The translations under genes and the position numbers were made by a program. The notes below the pieces were generated by a model. The model saw only the letters and a program-made list of their open reading frames with translations, made no database searches and was not told the DNA's origin. DNA of 19,747 nt from an uncultured Ruminococcus sp. (GTDB lineage: Bacteria > Bacillota > Clostridia > Oscillospirales > Acutalibacteraceae): the NCBI GenBank assembly GCA_946055445.1, contig CAMGGF010000005.1, forward strand, positions 1-19,747. Reading direction: 5' to 3'. Shown here one piece after another: positions 1 to 6,592 of the stretch. Positions within the stretch are counted from its first letter, which is position 1. Each line of letters begins with the position of its first letter.

Positions 1-656
1 TTCCGCTTTTTTTTACCAAAACGGGGTTTGCAAAATACATTTCCCACCTCGATTTGATGCGTTGTATGTCCCGTGCCGTGAAACGCGCAGGCATTCCGCT
101 GTGGTATACCGAGGGGTTTAATCCGCATTTGTTTATGACCTTTGCGCGCCCGCTGTCTTTGGGGCAGGAAAGCCTTTGCGAGGTGGTGGATGTGCGCTTG
201 GTAGGGGAGATGACCTTTAAAGATATTCAAACCCGCTTAAATGAAACCCTCCCCAAAGATATTACTGTGGTATCCGTACAAAAGCCCGTGCATAAACCAA
301 GCGAAATCGCCTTTGCCGATTACGAGGTTCGTTTATTCTGTGATATTCCCTCTGCATTAAAAGCATATATGGAAAATGCCTTTTCCAAAGAACAAATTAT
401 CGTTCTCAAAAAAGCGAAACAGGGCAGACGCAAAATAGACAAAGAAATGGATATTAAACCGAATGTTTTAAGATTTGATGCAGCAACAGAAGAAAATGCG
501 GTCTGCTTGGATTTGCGCTTAACGGCTGGCGACCAAACCAATATCAACCCAACATTGCTTTTGTCAGCACTTACTGACGGGTTTGACGGCGAAATCCAAA
601 ACACCGATATTCTCAAAAAGCATATTTTGCTTGAAAACGGAGAGCCGTTTTGCTGA
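1..656 (+). CDS. TIGR03936 / DUF2344 radical-SAM-linked protein, 5'-truncated by the window edge
   Basis: The open frame enters from the left edge (first full codon at 3) and ends at TGA 654-656, giving 217 visible residues. The visible start, with KTGFAKYISHLDLMR followed by AGIPLWYTEGFNPH and FARPLSLG, matches the start of the TIGR03936/DUF2344 family. Only about five to ten N-terminal residues should be missing. The TTG at 54 lies inside the conserved ISHLDLMR block, so it is not the start. In other Firmicutes this protein is encoded beside a B12-binding radical SAM enzyme (TIGR03960), often ahead of rng and rplU; here the next gene is rplS, so any partner must lie upstream. The biochemical role of the family is not firmly established. 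The C-terminal half is less conserved and shows a basic KKAKQGRRKIDKE stretch. Family assignment is confident; function is open. Confidence 0.85.
   Translation, partial: PLFFTKTGFAKYISHLDLMRCMSRAVKRAGIPLWYTEGFNPHLFMTFARPLSLGQESLCEVVDVRLVGEMTFKDIQTRLNETLPKDITVVSVQKPVHKPSEIAFADYEVRLFCDIPSALKAYMENAFSKEQIIVLKKAKQGRRKIDKEMDIKPNVLRFDAATEENAVCLDLRLTAGDQTNINPTLLLSALTDGFDGEIQNTDILKKHILLENGEPFC
634..656 (+). terminator. Weak candidate terminator overlapping the end of the DUF2344 gene
   Basis: AAAACGG (634-640) and CCGTTTT (645-651) form a perfect 7-bp stem with an AGAG loop. The four T of the right arm could act as a short U tract, but GCTG follows before further T runs (656-661, 666-671). A promoter for rplS starts at 691, so a terminator is expected about here. 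The weak stem and interrupted T tract keep this tentative. Confidence 0.35.
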
Positions 657-690
657 TTTTTCGGATTTTTTGCTTTTTTAAAAATAATAC

Positions 691-719
691 TTGCATTTTA
701 TAAAAACCTATGGTATTAT
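691..719 (+). promoter_or_regulatory. Sigma-A-type promoter of rplS
   Basis: A -35 box TTGCAT (691-696) and a -10 box TATTAT (714-719) are separated by exactly 17 bases. Transcription would begin near 726, giving a leader of about 105 bases before rplS. Confidence 0.75.
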
Positions 720-725
720 ATTTTA

Positions 726-831
726 GCATTTTGCGTTGGTTTCTCACCAACGGCAGTTAATGGCAACATTAAAGCTGGCGGTCCTCTGCATTTTCTTGTA
801 CGAACGCCTGAAAAAATTAGGAGGACTGAAA
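726..831 (+). promoter_or_regulatory. Structured 5' leader of rplS (ribosomal-protein-leader type)
   Basis: The leader contains CGTTGGT (734-740) paired perfectly with ACCAACG (746-752). This is followed by a second perfect hairpin, TTAATG (757-762) with CATTAA (767-772), closed by a GCAA (GNRA) tetraloop. GCAG (753-756) can pair with CTGC (786-789) to enclose that second hairpin. GTCCTC (781-786) is fully complementary to the rplS SD region GAGGAC (821-826), and GCGTT (733-737) is complementary to AACGC (803-807). The last two pairings compete with the first set, so two folds are possible. An L19 leader that binds its own protein product is known in Firmicutes. I infer this is a member or an analogue, but could not run a covariance search. 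Confidence 0.6.
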
Positions 832-1173
832 ATGGACGCACTCAAAGTAATTACCGAAGGCATGATTAAAGAAGACCGCCCCCATGTTAAGGTCGGCGAT
901 GTCGTGAAGGTTCATGTCAAAATCCGTGAAGGCGAAAGAGAAAGAATTCAGGTGTTTGAAGGCACCATCATCGCTGTCAAAGGCAGCGGCGTTTCCGAAA
1001 CCTTCACCGTTCGCCGTGTTTCTTACGGCGTCGGCATTGAAAGAGTATTCCCCGTGAATTCTCCCAATGTGGCAAAGGTTGAACTTGTCCGTTCCGGTAA
1101 AGTCCGCAGAAGCAAACTGTACTATCTGCGTGACAGAGTCGGTAAAGCGGCAAAGGTCAAAGAGCAAATCTGA
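832..1173 (+). CDS. rplS: 50S ribosomal protein L19
   Basis: This 113-residue protein matches L19 along its whole length. The N-terminal half carries the [15 protein letters not shown] segment and the [11 protein letters not shown] core. The middle has [23 protein letters not shown], and the C-terminal part has [23 protein letters not shown]19 sits at the interface of the two ribosomal subunits. The start is ATG 832 because AGGAGGA (820-826) lies just upstream; a longer in-frame reading from 736 would run through the structured leader and adds residues unlike L19. The gene is a single-gene unit, with its own promoter at 691-719 and terminator at 1186-1221. It is not next to trmD/rimM, its usual partners in many bacteria. 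The leader suggests feedback control. Confidence 0.97.
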   Translation: MDALKVITEGMIKEDRPHVKVGDVVKVHVKIREGERERIQVFEGTIIAVKGSGVSETFTVRRVSYGVGIERVFPVNSPNVAKVELVRSGKVRRSKLYYLRDRVGKAAKVKEQI

Positions 1174-1185
1174 GTTTGCAAAACG

Positions 1186-1221
1186 AAACAGAGCAACCGC
1201 ATTTGGTTGCTCTGTTTTTTT
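1186..1221 (+). terminator. Intrinsic terminator of rplS
   Basis: ACAGAGCAACC (1188-1198) pairs perfectly with GGTTGCTCTGT (1205-1215) around the loop GCATTT. An uninterrupted T run follows (1215-1221), with matching A residues upstream (1186-1188). It begins 12 bases after the rplS stop codon. Confidence 0.93.
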
Positions 1222-1313
1222 GTATGGGAGAGATTTTTGCCGTATTGGGGATTTAAAGCGTATGTTTTCTAAAATATTTCCGCTTTTGTAACAAATTTTT
1301 AAGAATTTGAATC

Positions 1314-1341
1314 TTGCACTTTTTGATATATAGTATATAAT
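1314..1341 (+). promoter_or_regulatory. Promoter of the polysaccharide deacetylase gene
   Basis: TTGCAC (1314-1319) and a perfect TATAAT (1336-1341) are spaced by 16 bases. The predicted start near 1348 leaves about 38 bases of leader before ATG 1386. It follows the rplS terminator, so the deacetylase gene is a separate unit. Confidence 0.7.
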
Positions 1342-1385
1342 GAAATCAGGCGAAACAAAGGGTATTTTGTCAAAAGAGGGGTTTT

Positions 1386-2405
1386 ATGAAAGCAGTAAAG
1401 CAAAACAGCATTTTAAAAGGTGTTTTAATAGGATGTGCGGCTGTTATTTTGATTTTGTCCGTTGTACTTGCGGTCACGGCGGTCAAAAACAAGAATTTGC
1501 GTGCAAGCGGCGACAGCGCGGCGCAAGCGTATTCCAGCCTTTCCGAAGAAAACGCAAGCCTCAGCGAAGCGCGTGCAAAGGAAGCGGAATCCTATCAAAA
1601 GCAAATCGATGAACAAAATGCAATGTTTTCAAGCGAAAAAGACGCTCTACATCAAACAATTGCGGACTTAAACAAGCAAATTTCAATCAAACGCGCATCC
1701 GAAGCGGCCGCGGCAACTGCTCATTTACCGCCGACGCCCGCGCCCGTGCCCGCACCGGCAGGTGGCACGGATTTATCGGCAAAAACGATTTATTTGACAT
1801 TTGATGACGGACCGTCCGCCCGAACACCGGAAGTTCTGCAAATTTTAGCGGACAACGGCGTGAAGGCGACTTTTTTTGTAAAGAACGGCGGCAAATATAA
1901 TCACTATATGCAAGATATCGTCGCGCAGGGGCACACCATCGCCCTGCATACATATTCGCATACTTATTCGTCAGTTTATGCTTCTGACGAAGCCTATCTC
2001 AATGATTTACAACAAATTTCCGATTTGGTCTACAATGAAACCGGCGTTCGAACGGAAATTATGCGGTTTCCCGGCGGCAGCAGCAATACAGTCAGTCGAA
2101 AATACAATAGCGGCATTATGTCGCGTATGACGCAAAAAGTGACCGAAATGGGGTATTTGTATTACGATTGGAATTTGAGTTCCGGCGATGCCTCGGGCGG
2201 TACTGTACCCGCAAGCACCATCATCAACAACTGCCGAAAAGTACCGCGGAACAATACGGTGATTGTCTTAATGCACGATGCCGGCGATAAACGAACCACG
2301 GTGGAAGCATTGCCCGAAGTGATTGCGTATTATAAAGCGGCAGGGTGTAAGTTTGCCGCAATCGACAAAAACACGCCCCAAATCCACCAAAAAGTTGCAA
2401 ATTAG
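1386..2405 (+). CDS. Membrane-anchored polysaccharide deacetylase (NodB domain, carbohydrate esterase family 4)
   Basis: A 339-residue protein predicted to remove acetyl groups from a cell-wall polysaccharide, most likely peptidoglycan N-acetylglucosamine, outside the membrane. Residues 10-32 are one hydrophobic helix (uncleaved anchor). Residues about 45-105 are charged and heptad-like (coiled coil), and 114-127 are a Pro/Ala linker. The NodB domain fills 132-330 with all expected motifs: TFDDGPS at 138-144 (metal-binding Asp141), HTYSH at 188-192 (metal-binding His pair), RFPGGSS at 227-233, DWN at 261-263 and LMHD at 295-298. All catalytic residues appear intact, so it should be active. 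ATG 1386 follows GAGGGG with short spacing. The gene is transcribed alone. Substrate is inferred; xylan or chitin deacetylases share the fold, but the membrane anchor favours a wall target. Confidence 0.88.
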   Translation: MKAVKQNSILKGVLIGCAAVILILSVVLAVTAVKNKNLRASGDSAAQAYSSLSEENASLSEARAKEAESYQKQIDEQNAMFSSEKDALHQTIADLNKQISIKRASEAAAATAHLPPTPAPVPAPAGGTDLSAKTIYLTFDDGPSARTPEVLQILADNGVKATFFVKNGGKYNHYMQDIVAQGHTIALHTYSHTYSSVYASDEAYLNDLQQISDLVYNETGVRTEIMRFPGGSSNTVSRKYNSGIMSRMTQKVTEMGYLYYDWNLSSGDASGGTVPASTIINNCRKVPRNNTVIVLMHDAGDKRTTVEALPEVIAYYKAAGCKFAAIDKNTPQIHQKVAN

Positions 2406-2529
2406 AGTTTGAATTCAAGTTTTTTGTGTAAATTCAATATACAAATTAAAATTCTGTTGTCATTTTGCACAAAGTTAAAGGACTGAAAAACAACTGACTT
2501 TGGAATACCCACCGAAATCTCGCAAAAAC

Positions 2530-2627
2530 CCCCATATATCGCGTTTTAACCGTTGACGAGGACAAGTTTTGTGGTATAATATGTTACTGTAAACACAGGA
2601 AAAATGCTTATAGTATGATATATGGGG
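2530..2627 (+). repeat. 11-bp inverted repeat flanking the ptsH promoter; right arm covers the SD sequence
   Basis: CCCCATATATC (2530-2540) is the exact reverse complement of GATATATGGGG (2617-2627). The left arm lies upstream of the ptsH -35 box; the right arm contains the GGGG of the ptsH SD. RNA from the ptsH promoter would lack the left arm, whereas RNA reading through from upstream would contain both. Whether it acts as RNA structure, as a protein-binding DNA repeat or not at all is unknown. Confidence 0.5.
2553..2580 (+). promoter_or_regulatory. Promoter of ptsH
   Basis: TTGACG (2553-2558) and TATAAT (2575-2580) are spaced by 16 bases. The predicted start near 2587 gives a leader of about 50 bases. 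The promoter is bracketed by an 11-bp inverted repeat listed separately. The rest of the 231-base gap after the deacetylase (2406-2552) is AT-rich. It holds one weak 7-bp inverted repeat (2409-2415 with 2431-2437) and no convincing terminator. Confidence 0.75.
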
Positions 2628-2636
2628 AGATTGATT

Positions 2637-2900
2637 ATGTTCGTTAAAGAAGTTCTTGTTCAGAATCAAGTCGGTTTACACGCGCGTCCGGCAACTTTCT
2701 TCATTCAGAAAGCCAACGAGTACAAATCGTCCATTTGGGTGGAAAAGGATGAAAGAAGAGTCAACGCGAAGAGCCTGTTGGGCGTCCTTTCCTTGGGTAT
2801 TATGGGCGACACGAAAATTCGCATTATTGCGGGCGGTCCCGATGAAGAACAGGCAGTTGAAGGGCTTGTGAAACTCGTTGAGTCGGGTTTTGCCGAATAA
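2637..2900 (+). CDS. ptsH: Phosphocarrier protein HPr
   Basis: An 87-residue protein, the usual HPr length. HPr carries a phosphate from Enzyme I to the sugar-specific EII components of the phosphotransferase system in the cytoplasm. The active histidine is His15 in GLHARPAT (13-20). The regulatory serine is Ser46 in NAKSLLGVLSLGI (43-55), which is the site phosphorylated by HPr kinase in Firmicutes to form the CcpA co-repressor. His15 rules out the HPr-like protein Crh. ATG 2637 is chosen over the in-frame ATG 2622 because GGGGAG (2624-2629) then sits seven bases upstream, and because family members begin a few residues before the first strand. No ptsI neighbour follows, so HPr is expressed as a separate unit here. 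Confidence 0.95.
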   Translation: MFVKEVLVQNQVGLHARPATFFIQKANEYKSSIWVEKDERRVNAKSLLGVLSLGIMGDTKIRIIAGGPDEEQAVEGLVKLVESGFAE

Positions 2901-2925
2901 CCCCATTTTTATAGTATGCTTGTGT

Positions 2926-2968
2926 CAGACACGCTGTTACTTCGGTTTCGGTGTGTCTGCTTTTGTTT
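2926..2968 (+). terminator. Probable terminator between ptsH and uvrC
   Basis: CAGACACGC (2926-2934) pairs with GTGTGTCTG (2951-2959) as nine base pairs with one G-U. The apical part contains a TTCG loop closed by AC/GT (2939-2946). A T-rich tract, TTTTGTTT (2961-2968), follows. It starts 26 bases after the ptsH stop and ends only 12 bases before the uvrC SD. Confidence 0.6.
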
Positions 2969-2992
2969 CTGCACAGGTCGGGAGGTGACGGT

Positions 2993-4834
2993 ATGTCGGA
3001 AAAACGCTTGGAACTTCGCAAAAAAGCAATGTCTTTGCCGCTTTTGCCGGGCGTATATATTATGAAAAACGCCGAGAAAGAAATCATCTATATCGGCAAG
3101 GCAAAAGCGCTGAAAAACCGTGTCAGCCAATATTTCGGTTCGCAAAACGGGCACACCGTCAAGGTGCGCAAAATGGTCGAAAATGTTGACAGTTTTGATT
3201 ATATCGTTACCGACAGTGAATTTGAAGCCCTGGTGCTCGAATGCAGTTTGATTAAACAGCATATGCCGAAATATAACATTTTGCTCAAAGATGACAAAGG
3301 GTACAGTTATATTCGCGTTGCGGGTGACCGATATAAAACCGTAACCGCCGTTCTGCAAAAAAACGATGACGGTGCCGAATATATCGGTCCGTATACCAGT
3401 TCTTTTGTCGTGAAACAAAGCGTGGATGCCGCCAATAAGATTTTTATGCTTCCGCAGTGCGGCAGGGTGTTTGACGGGAAAAGAAGCAATGCGCGCCCGT
3501 GTTTGAACTACTATATCGGGCAATGTTGCGGGGTGTGTACGGGCAAAGTGCCGCAGTGTGAATACAGCGAGGCGGTTTCGCAGGCAATTCGCTTTTTAAA
3601 GGGCGATACCAAAGAAGTATTGAAACAGTTGGAAACGGAAATGTACGCCGCCGCCGAACACACGGATTTTGAACGCGCGGCAAAACTGCGTGACCGTATA
3701 CGGTCGATTGAAAAAATGCAGGATAAGCAAAAGGTCGTTTTCAAATCCGTTGAGGAACAGGATGTCTTTTCCCTTGCCGAGTCGGAAAACACCGTCTGTC
3801 TTGCGGTTTTACGGTTCGCGGACGGCAGATTGTTTGACAGCGAACACTTTTTCTTTGAGAAAAATGACACACCGGAAGCGATGCTCGCGCAAGCCGTTTT
3901 ATCTTATTACGCTATGCGTGAAAATATCCCGAAACGCGTAACGGTTGACGGTGCGCCGGAAGATGCGGAAAATGTGGAACGGTGGCTGACGGAGAAAAAA
4001 GGCAAAAAGGTTGTGCTCTTTTGTCCGAAACGCGGCGAACAGTTGGAAGTTGTGCGTATGTGCCGCGAAAACGCGCAGGAAAAATTGGCGTTGAAAGTCG
4101 GTTTAAGCGGCAAAACCGTTGCGGTGTTGGAGGAGTTGCGCGATTTGTTGGGGCTTTCCAAAACACCGTCTTATATTGAGTCATACGATATATCCCACAC
4201 CGCAGGGCAAGACAGCGTCGCGGGTATGGTCGTTTTTAAAGACGGCAAGCCATATAAATCAGCATACAAACGCTTCACCATAAAATCTTTTGAGGGCAAC
4301 GACGATTACCGTTCTATGGCAGAGGTTTTAACACGGCGATTTACGGAATATAACGCGCAAAAAGAAACAGGCGAAGGATTTGGCAAATTACCCGATTTAA
4401 TCCTTTTGGACGGCGGCGTGGGGCAGGTCAATGCCGTACAGCCCGTTTTGGACGCATTCGACTTGCAGGTGCCGCTGTTCGGTATGGTGAAAGATAATCG
4501 GCACCGTACACGCGCCATTGCGCAAAACGGCGGGGAAATTGAAATTCGGTCGCAACGCCGTGTGTTTACGCTGATTTCCGAAATTCAGGAGGAAGTGCAC
4601 CGCTTCTCGGTCGCATACCACAGAAGCAAGCACGCCAAACGGAATTTGGCGTTGTCTTTGACGAAAATTCCAAGCATCGGCGAAAAAACGGCAAAAGCGC
4701 TTTTAAAACAGTTTAAAACCGTATCGAAGATAAAAGCGGCAAGTGTCGACGAACTCTGTCAGGCGGAGGGCGTCGGGCACAAAACCGCACAAATCATTTA
4801 TGCATATTATCACAATGGGGATGACAAAGAATGA
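2993..4834 (+). CDS. uvrC: Excinuclease ABC subunit C
   Basis: A 613-residue UvrC, full family length. It makes both incisions around bulky DNA lesions in nucleotide excision repair after UvrA-UvrB recognition. Domain order: GIY-YIG nuclease at about 15-95, with GVY at 20-22 and YIG at 33-35; a cysteine cluster around 156-189 (Cys156, 170, 178, 179, 182, 189); the UvrB-binding UVR helix pair at about 207-245 with HTDFERAAKLRDRI; the RNase H-like 5' nuclease domain, with SYDISH at 397-402 (Asp399) and LLDGG at 471-475; and helix-hairpin-helix motifs at about 557-605. No key residue is missing. ATG 2993 is favoured over an earlier in-frame start by GGAGGTGA at 2981-2988. No promoter is visible between the ptsH terminator and uvrC. 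The stop overlaps the next gene by ATGA. Confidence 0.97.
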   Translation: MSEKRLELRKKAMSLPLLPGVYIMKNAEKEIIYIGKAKALKNRVSQYFGSQNGHTVKVRKMVENVDSFDYIVTDSEFEALVLECSLIKQHMPKYNILLKDDKGYSYIRVAGDRYKTVTAVLQKNDDGAEYIGPYTSSFVVKQSVDAANKIFMLPQCGRVFDGKRSNARPCLNYYIGQCCGVCTGKVPQCEYSEAVSQAIRFLKGDTKEVLKQLETEMYAAAEHTDFERAAKLRDRIRSIEKMQDKQKVVFKSVEEQDVFSLAESENTVCLAVLRFADGRLFDSEHFFFEKNDTPEAMLAQAVLSYYAMRENIPKRVTVDGAPEDAENVERWLTEKKGKKVVLFCPKRGEQLEVVRMCRENAQEKLALKVGLSGKTVAVLEELRDLLGLSKTPSYIESYDISHTAGQDSVAGMVVFKDGKPYKSAYKRFTIKSFEGNDDYRSMAEVLTRRFTEYNAQKETGEGFGKLPDLILLDGGVGQVNAVQPVLDAFDLQVPLFGMVKDNRHRTRAIAQNGGEIEIRSQRRVFTLISEIQEEVHRFSVAYHRSKHAKRNLALSLTKIPSIGEKTAKALLKQFKTVSKIKAASVDELCQAEGVGHKTAQIIYAYYHNGDDKE

Positions 4835-5490
4835 AAAAGGCAATTATATTTGATTTAGACGGCACACTTTTAAACACTTTGGAGGATTTGACGGACAGCA
4901 CCAACTACGCCTTGCGTACCTGTGGCTTTCCGGAACGGACTTTGGAAGAAGTACGCCGTTTTGTCGGCAACGGTATTCGGAAATTGATTGAACGCGCCGT
5001 ACCCGTCAATACAGATGCAGAAAACATTTCCGAATGTTTTACGGTTTTTTGCGAACATTATAAACAGAATATGGAGAATAAAACCGCTGAATATACCGGA
5101 ATTTCCGATATGCTTTCTACTTTATATGCGGCAGGCTATAAAATGGCTATCGTGACCAATAAGGCAGATTTTGCCGCGCAGGTGCTTTGCGGGAAACTGT
5201 TCGGCAACTATGTAAAAACCGTAGTCGGCAGTGTGGAAAACCGTCCGAATAAGCCTGCGCCCGACGGCGTGTATTATGCGCTGGAACAAATGGGCGTTGT
5301 AAAAGAGGAAGCGGTTTTTATCGGGGACAGCGAAGTGGACATTCTGACGGCGAAAAATGCCGAAATTGACGCAATCGGTGTGCTGTGGGGCTTTCGTGAC
5401 CTTGCCGATTTAGAGGCTGTCGGCGTGAAAATGACGGTAAAAACGGTAAAAGAACTCGAAAAATTGCTTTTAAACTTAAAAAATTGCTGA
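4831..5490 (+). CDS. HAD-superfamily phosphatase, phosphoglycolate phosphatase/PpaX type
   Basis: A 219-residue haloacid dehalogenase-type hydrolase. Motif I is FDLDGTLLNT (7-16) with nucleophile Asp8 and acid/base Asp10. Motif II is IVTN at 107-110, with Thr109. Lys141 in RPNKPAPDG is the motif III lysine, and GDSEVD (165-170) is motif IV with the magnesium-binding Asp166 and Asp170. An alpha-helical cap lies between motifs I and II (residues 17-90), as in the Gph/PpaX group. Candidate substrates are 2-phosphoglycolate, formed from damaged DNA ends, or pyrophosphate released by HPr(Ser-P) dephosphorylation (PpaX). The sequence alone cannot separate them. Its ATG overlaps the uvrC stop (ATGA), so it should be translated together with uvrC; that would suit 2-phosphoglycolate removal, but this is inference. 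Confidence 0.88.
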   Translation: MKKAIIFDLDGTLLNTLEDLTDSTNYALRTCGFPERTLEEVRRFVGNGIRKLIERAVPVNTDAENISECFTVFCEHYKQNMENKTAEYTGISDMLSTLYAAGYKMAIVTNKADFAAQVLCGKLFGNYVKTVVGSVENRPNKPAPDGVYYALEQMGVVKEEAVFIGDSEVDILTAKNAEIDAIGVLWGFRDLADLEAVGVKMTVKTVKELEKLLLNLKNC

Positions 5491-5496
5491 TTTTTG

Positions 5497-5525
5497 TTGA
5501 CATTTGTGCTAAAATAGTAAACAAT
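5497..5525 (+). promoter_or_regulatory. Possible promoter of the rsmD-coaD group
   Basis: A perfect TTGACA (5497-5502) lies just after the HAD gene stop. The best-spaced -10 box is AACAAT (5520-5525), 17 bases downstream and matching four of six consensus positions. The -35 is strong, the -10 weak. The gap to rsmD is only 56 bases. Confidence 0.45.
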
Positions 5526-5546
5526 ATATAAATTGGAGGTCTTACT

Positions 5547-6098
5547 ATGCGCGTGATTACCGGCACTGCCCGCGGCAGAAAATTGAAAACGCTCGAGGGC
5601 GGCGATGTCGTGCGTCCGACCACCGATAAAGTCAAAGAGGCAATGTTCAGCATCGTGCATTTTGAGTTGGAAAATGCTGTGGTGCTCGATGCATTTGCAG
5701 GAAGTGGGCAATTGGGGATTGAAGCGCTCAGCCGCGGTGCCAAACAGGCGTATTTTTTAGATGAAAACCGAAAAGCCGCGGATATTGTGAAAGAGAATTT
5801 GCAAACCACAGGGCTGTTTGACCGCGCTGTGGTATTAAACGCCGATGCTTTTTCGTTTGCCGCCACGGCAAAAGAAAAATTCGATATTGTGTTTTTAGAC
5901 CCGCCGTATCAAAAAGGCCTCGTGCAAAAGATATTGCCGCTTTTGAGTGACTGTTGTAATGCAGATGCGCTTGTGGTTTGTGAAACCGATTTTGCGGAAG
6001 AACTGCCCGAAACGGCAGGTGCGCTTTGTCGCTTGCGCGAGTATAAATATTCGAAAACCAAATTAACAACCTACCGAAAGCAAGAGGAAACCGTATGA
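5547..6098 (+). CDS. rsmD: 16S rRNA (guanine(966)-N(2))-methyltransferase
   Basis: A 183-residue class I methyltransferase that uses S-adenosylmethionine to methylate guanine 966 of 16S rRNA in assembled 30S particles. The start MRVITGTARGRKL followed by VRPTTDKVKEAMF (22-34) is the RsmD signature. The SAM-binding loop is LDAFAGSGQLGIEA at 47-60 and the catalytic DPPY is at 118-121. GGAGG at 5535-5539 gives normal spacing to ATG 5547. The stop overlaps the coaD start by ATGA; the rsmD-coaD pair is a common gene order in Firmicutes, which supports both assignments. Length is normal and no motif is missing. Confidence 0.96.
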   Translation: MRVITGTARGRKLKTLEGGDVVRPTTDKVKEAMFSIVHFELENAVVLDAFAGSGQLGIEALSRGAKQAYFLDENRKAADIVKENLQTTGLFDRAVVLNADAFSFAATAKEKFDIVFLDPPYQKGLVQKILPLLSDCCNADALVVCETDFAEELPETAGALCRLREYKYSKTKLTTYRKQEETV

Positions 6099-6592
6099 AA
6101 ACCGTAATTTGCCCCGGCAGTTTCGACCCGGTTACGGTGGGGCATCTTGATATTATCCGTCGCTCTGCCTTAATGTTTGACAAAGTCATTGTTTTGGTGA
6201 TGACCAACTATCATAAAAAAAATATGTATGCGTTTTCTGCAGAAGAGCGTGTTGCGTTGTTGAAGCGCTGTGTCCATGCTTTGCCGAATGTAGAAGTTGA
6301 TGCCTATGACGGGCTGTTGGCGGATTATGCGCGGCAAAAAGGCGCGGTTGCGGTTGTCAAGGGCTTGCGTGCGGTGTCCGATTTTGAATATGAGTTTCAG
6401 CAGGCGCTTACGAACCGTGAACTCAACAAAGAATTGGAAACGGTTTTCGTTACCGCAACGGCGGAAAATATGTTTTTAAGTTCCAGCGTTGTAAAGCAGG
6501 TTTGCGAATTGGGTGGGGATATTAGCAATTTTGTTCCCGCGGAAATTCGTGACGATATAATCAAAAGAATCAGCAGAGGTGAAGAGAAATGA
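6095..6592 (+). CDS. coaD: Phosphopantetheine adenylyltransferase
   Basis: A 165-residue enzyme of coenzyme A synthesis. It transfers AMP from ATP to 4'-phosphopantetheine to form dephospho-CoA in the cytoplasm. The nucleotidyltransferase motif GSFDPVTVGH (8-17) has the catalytic His17. VVKGLRAVSDFEYE (87-100) carries Arg92, and SSSVVKQ (129-135) matches the family's ISST/SSSxVR nucleotide-binding loop. The length is typical of CoaD (about 160 residues). It is bracketed by ATGA overlaps with rsmD before and the coiled-coil gene after, so all three are probably translated from one message. Confidence 0.97.
   Translation: MKTVICPGSFDPVTVGHLDIIRRSALMFDKVIVLVMTNYHKKNMYAFSAEERVALLKRCVHALPNVEVDAYDGLLADYARQKGAVAVVKGLRAVSDFEYEFQQALTNRELNKELETVFVTATAENMFLSSSVVKQVCELGGDISNFVPAEIRDDIIKRISRGEEK

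Noticed and set aside
736..831. N-terminal extension of L19 to an in-frame start at 736
   Set aside because: It runs through the structured leader, the added residues do not resemble L19, and AGGAGGA sits correctly before ATG 832.
817..1167. Long minus-strand open frames opposite rplS, uvrC, desulfurase and others
   Set aside because: They mirror well-conserved plus-strand genes, lack SD sequences and show no recognisable domains.
2409..2437. Inverted repeat TTGAATT/AATTCAA after the deacetylase gene as a terminator
   Set aside because: Seven weak AT-rich pairs with a 15-base loop and no T run on the 3' side.
2588..2602. TGTAAACA near the ptsH start, a half match to a catabolite-responsive (cre) element
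   Set aside because: The second palindromic half is missing.
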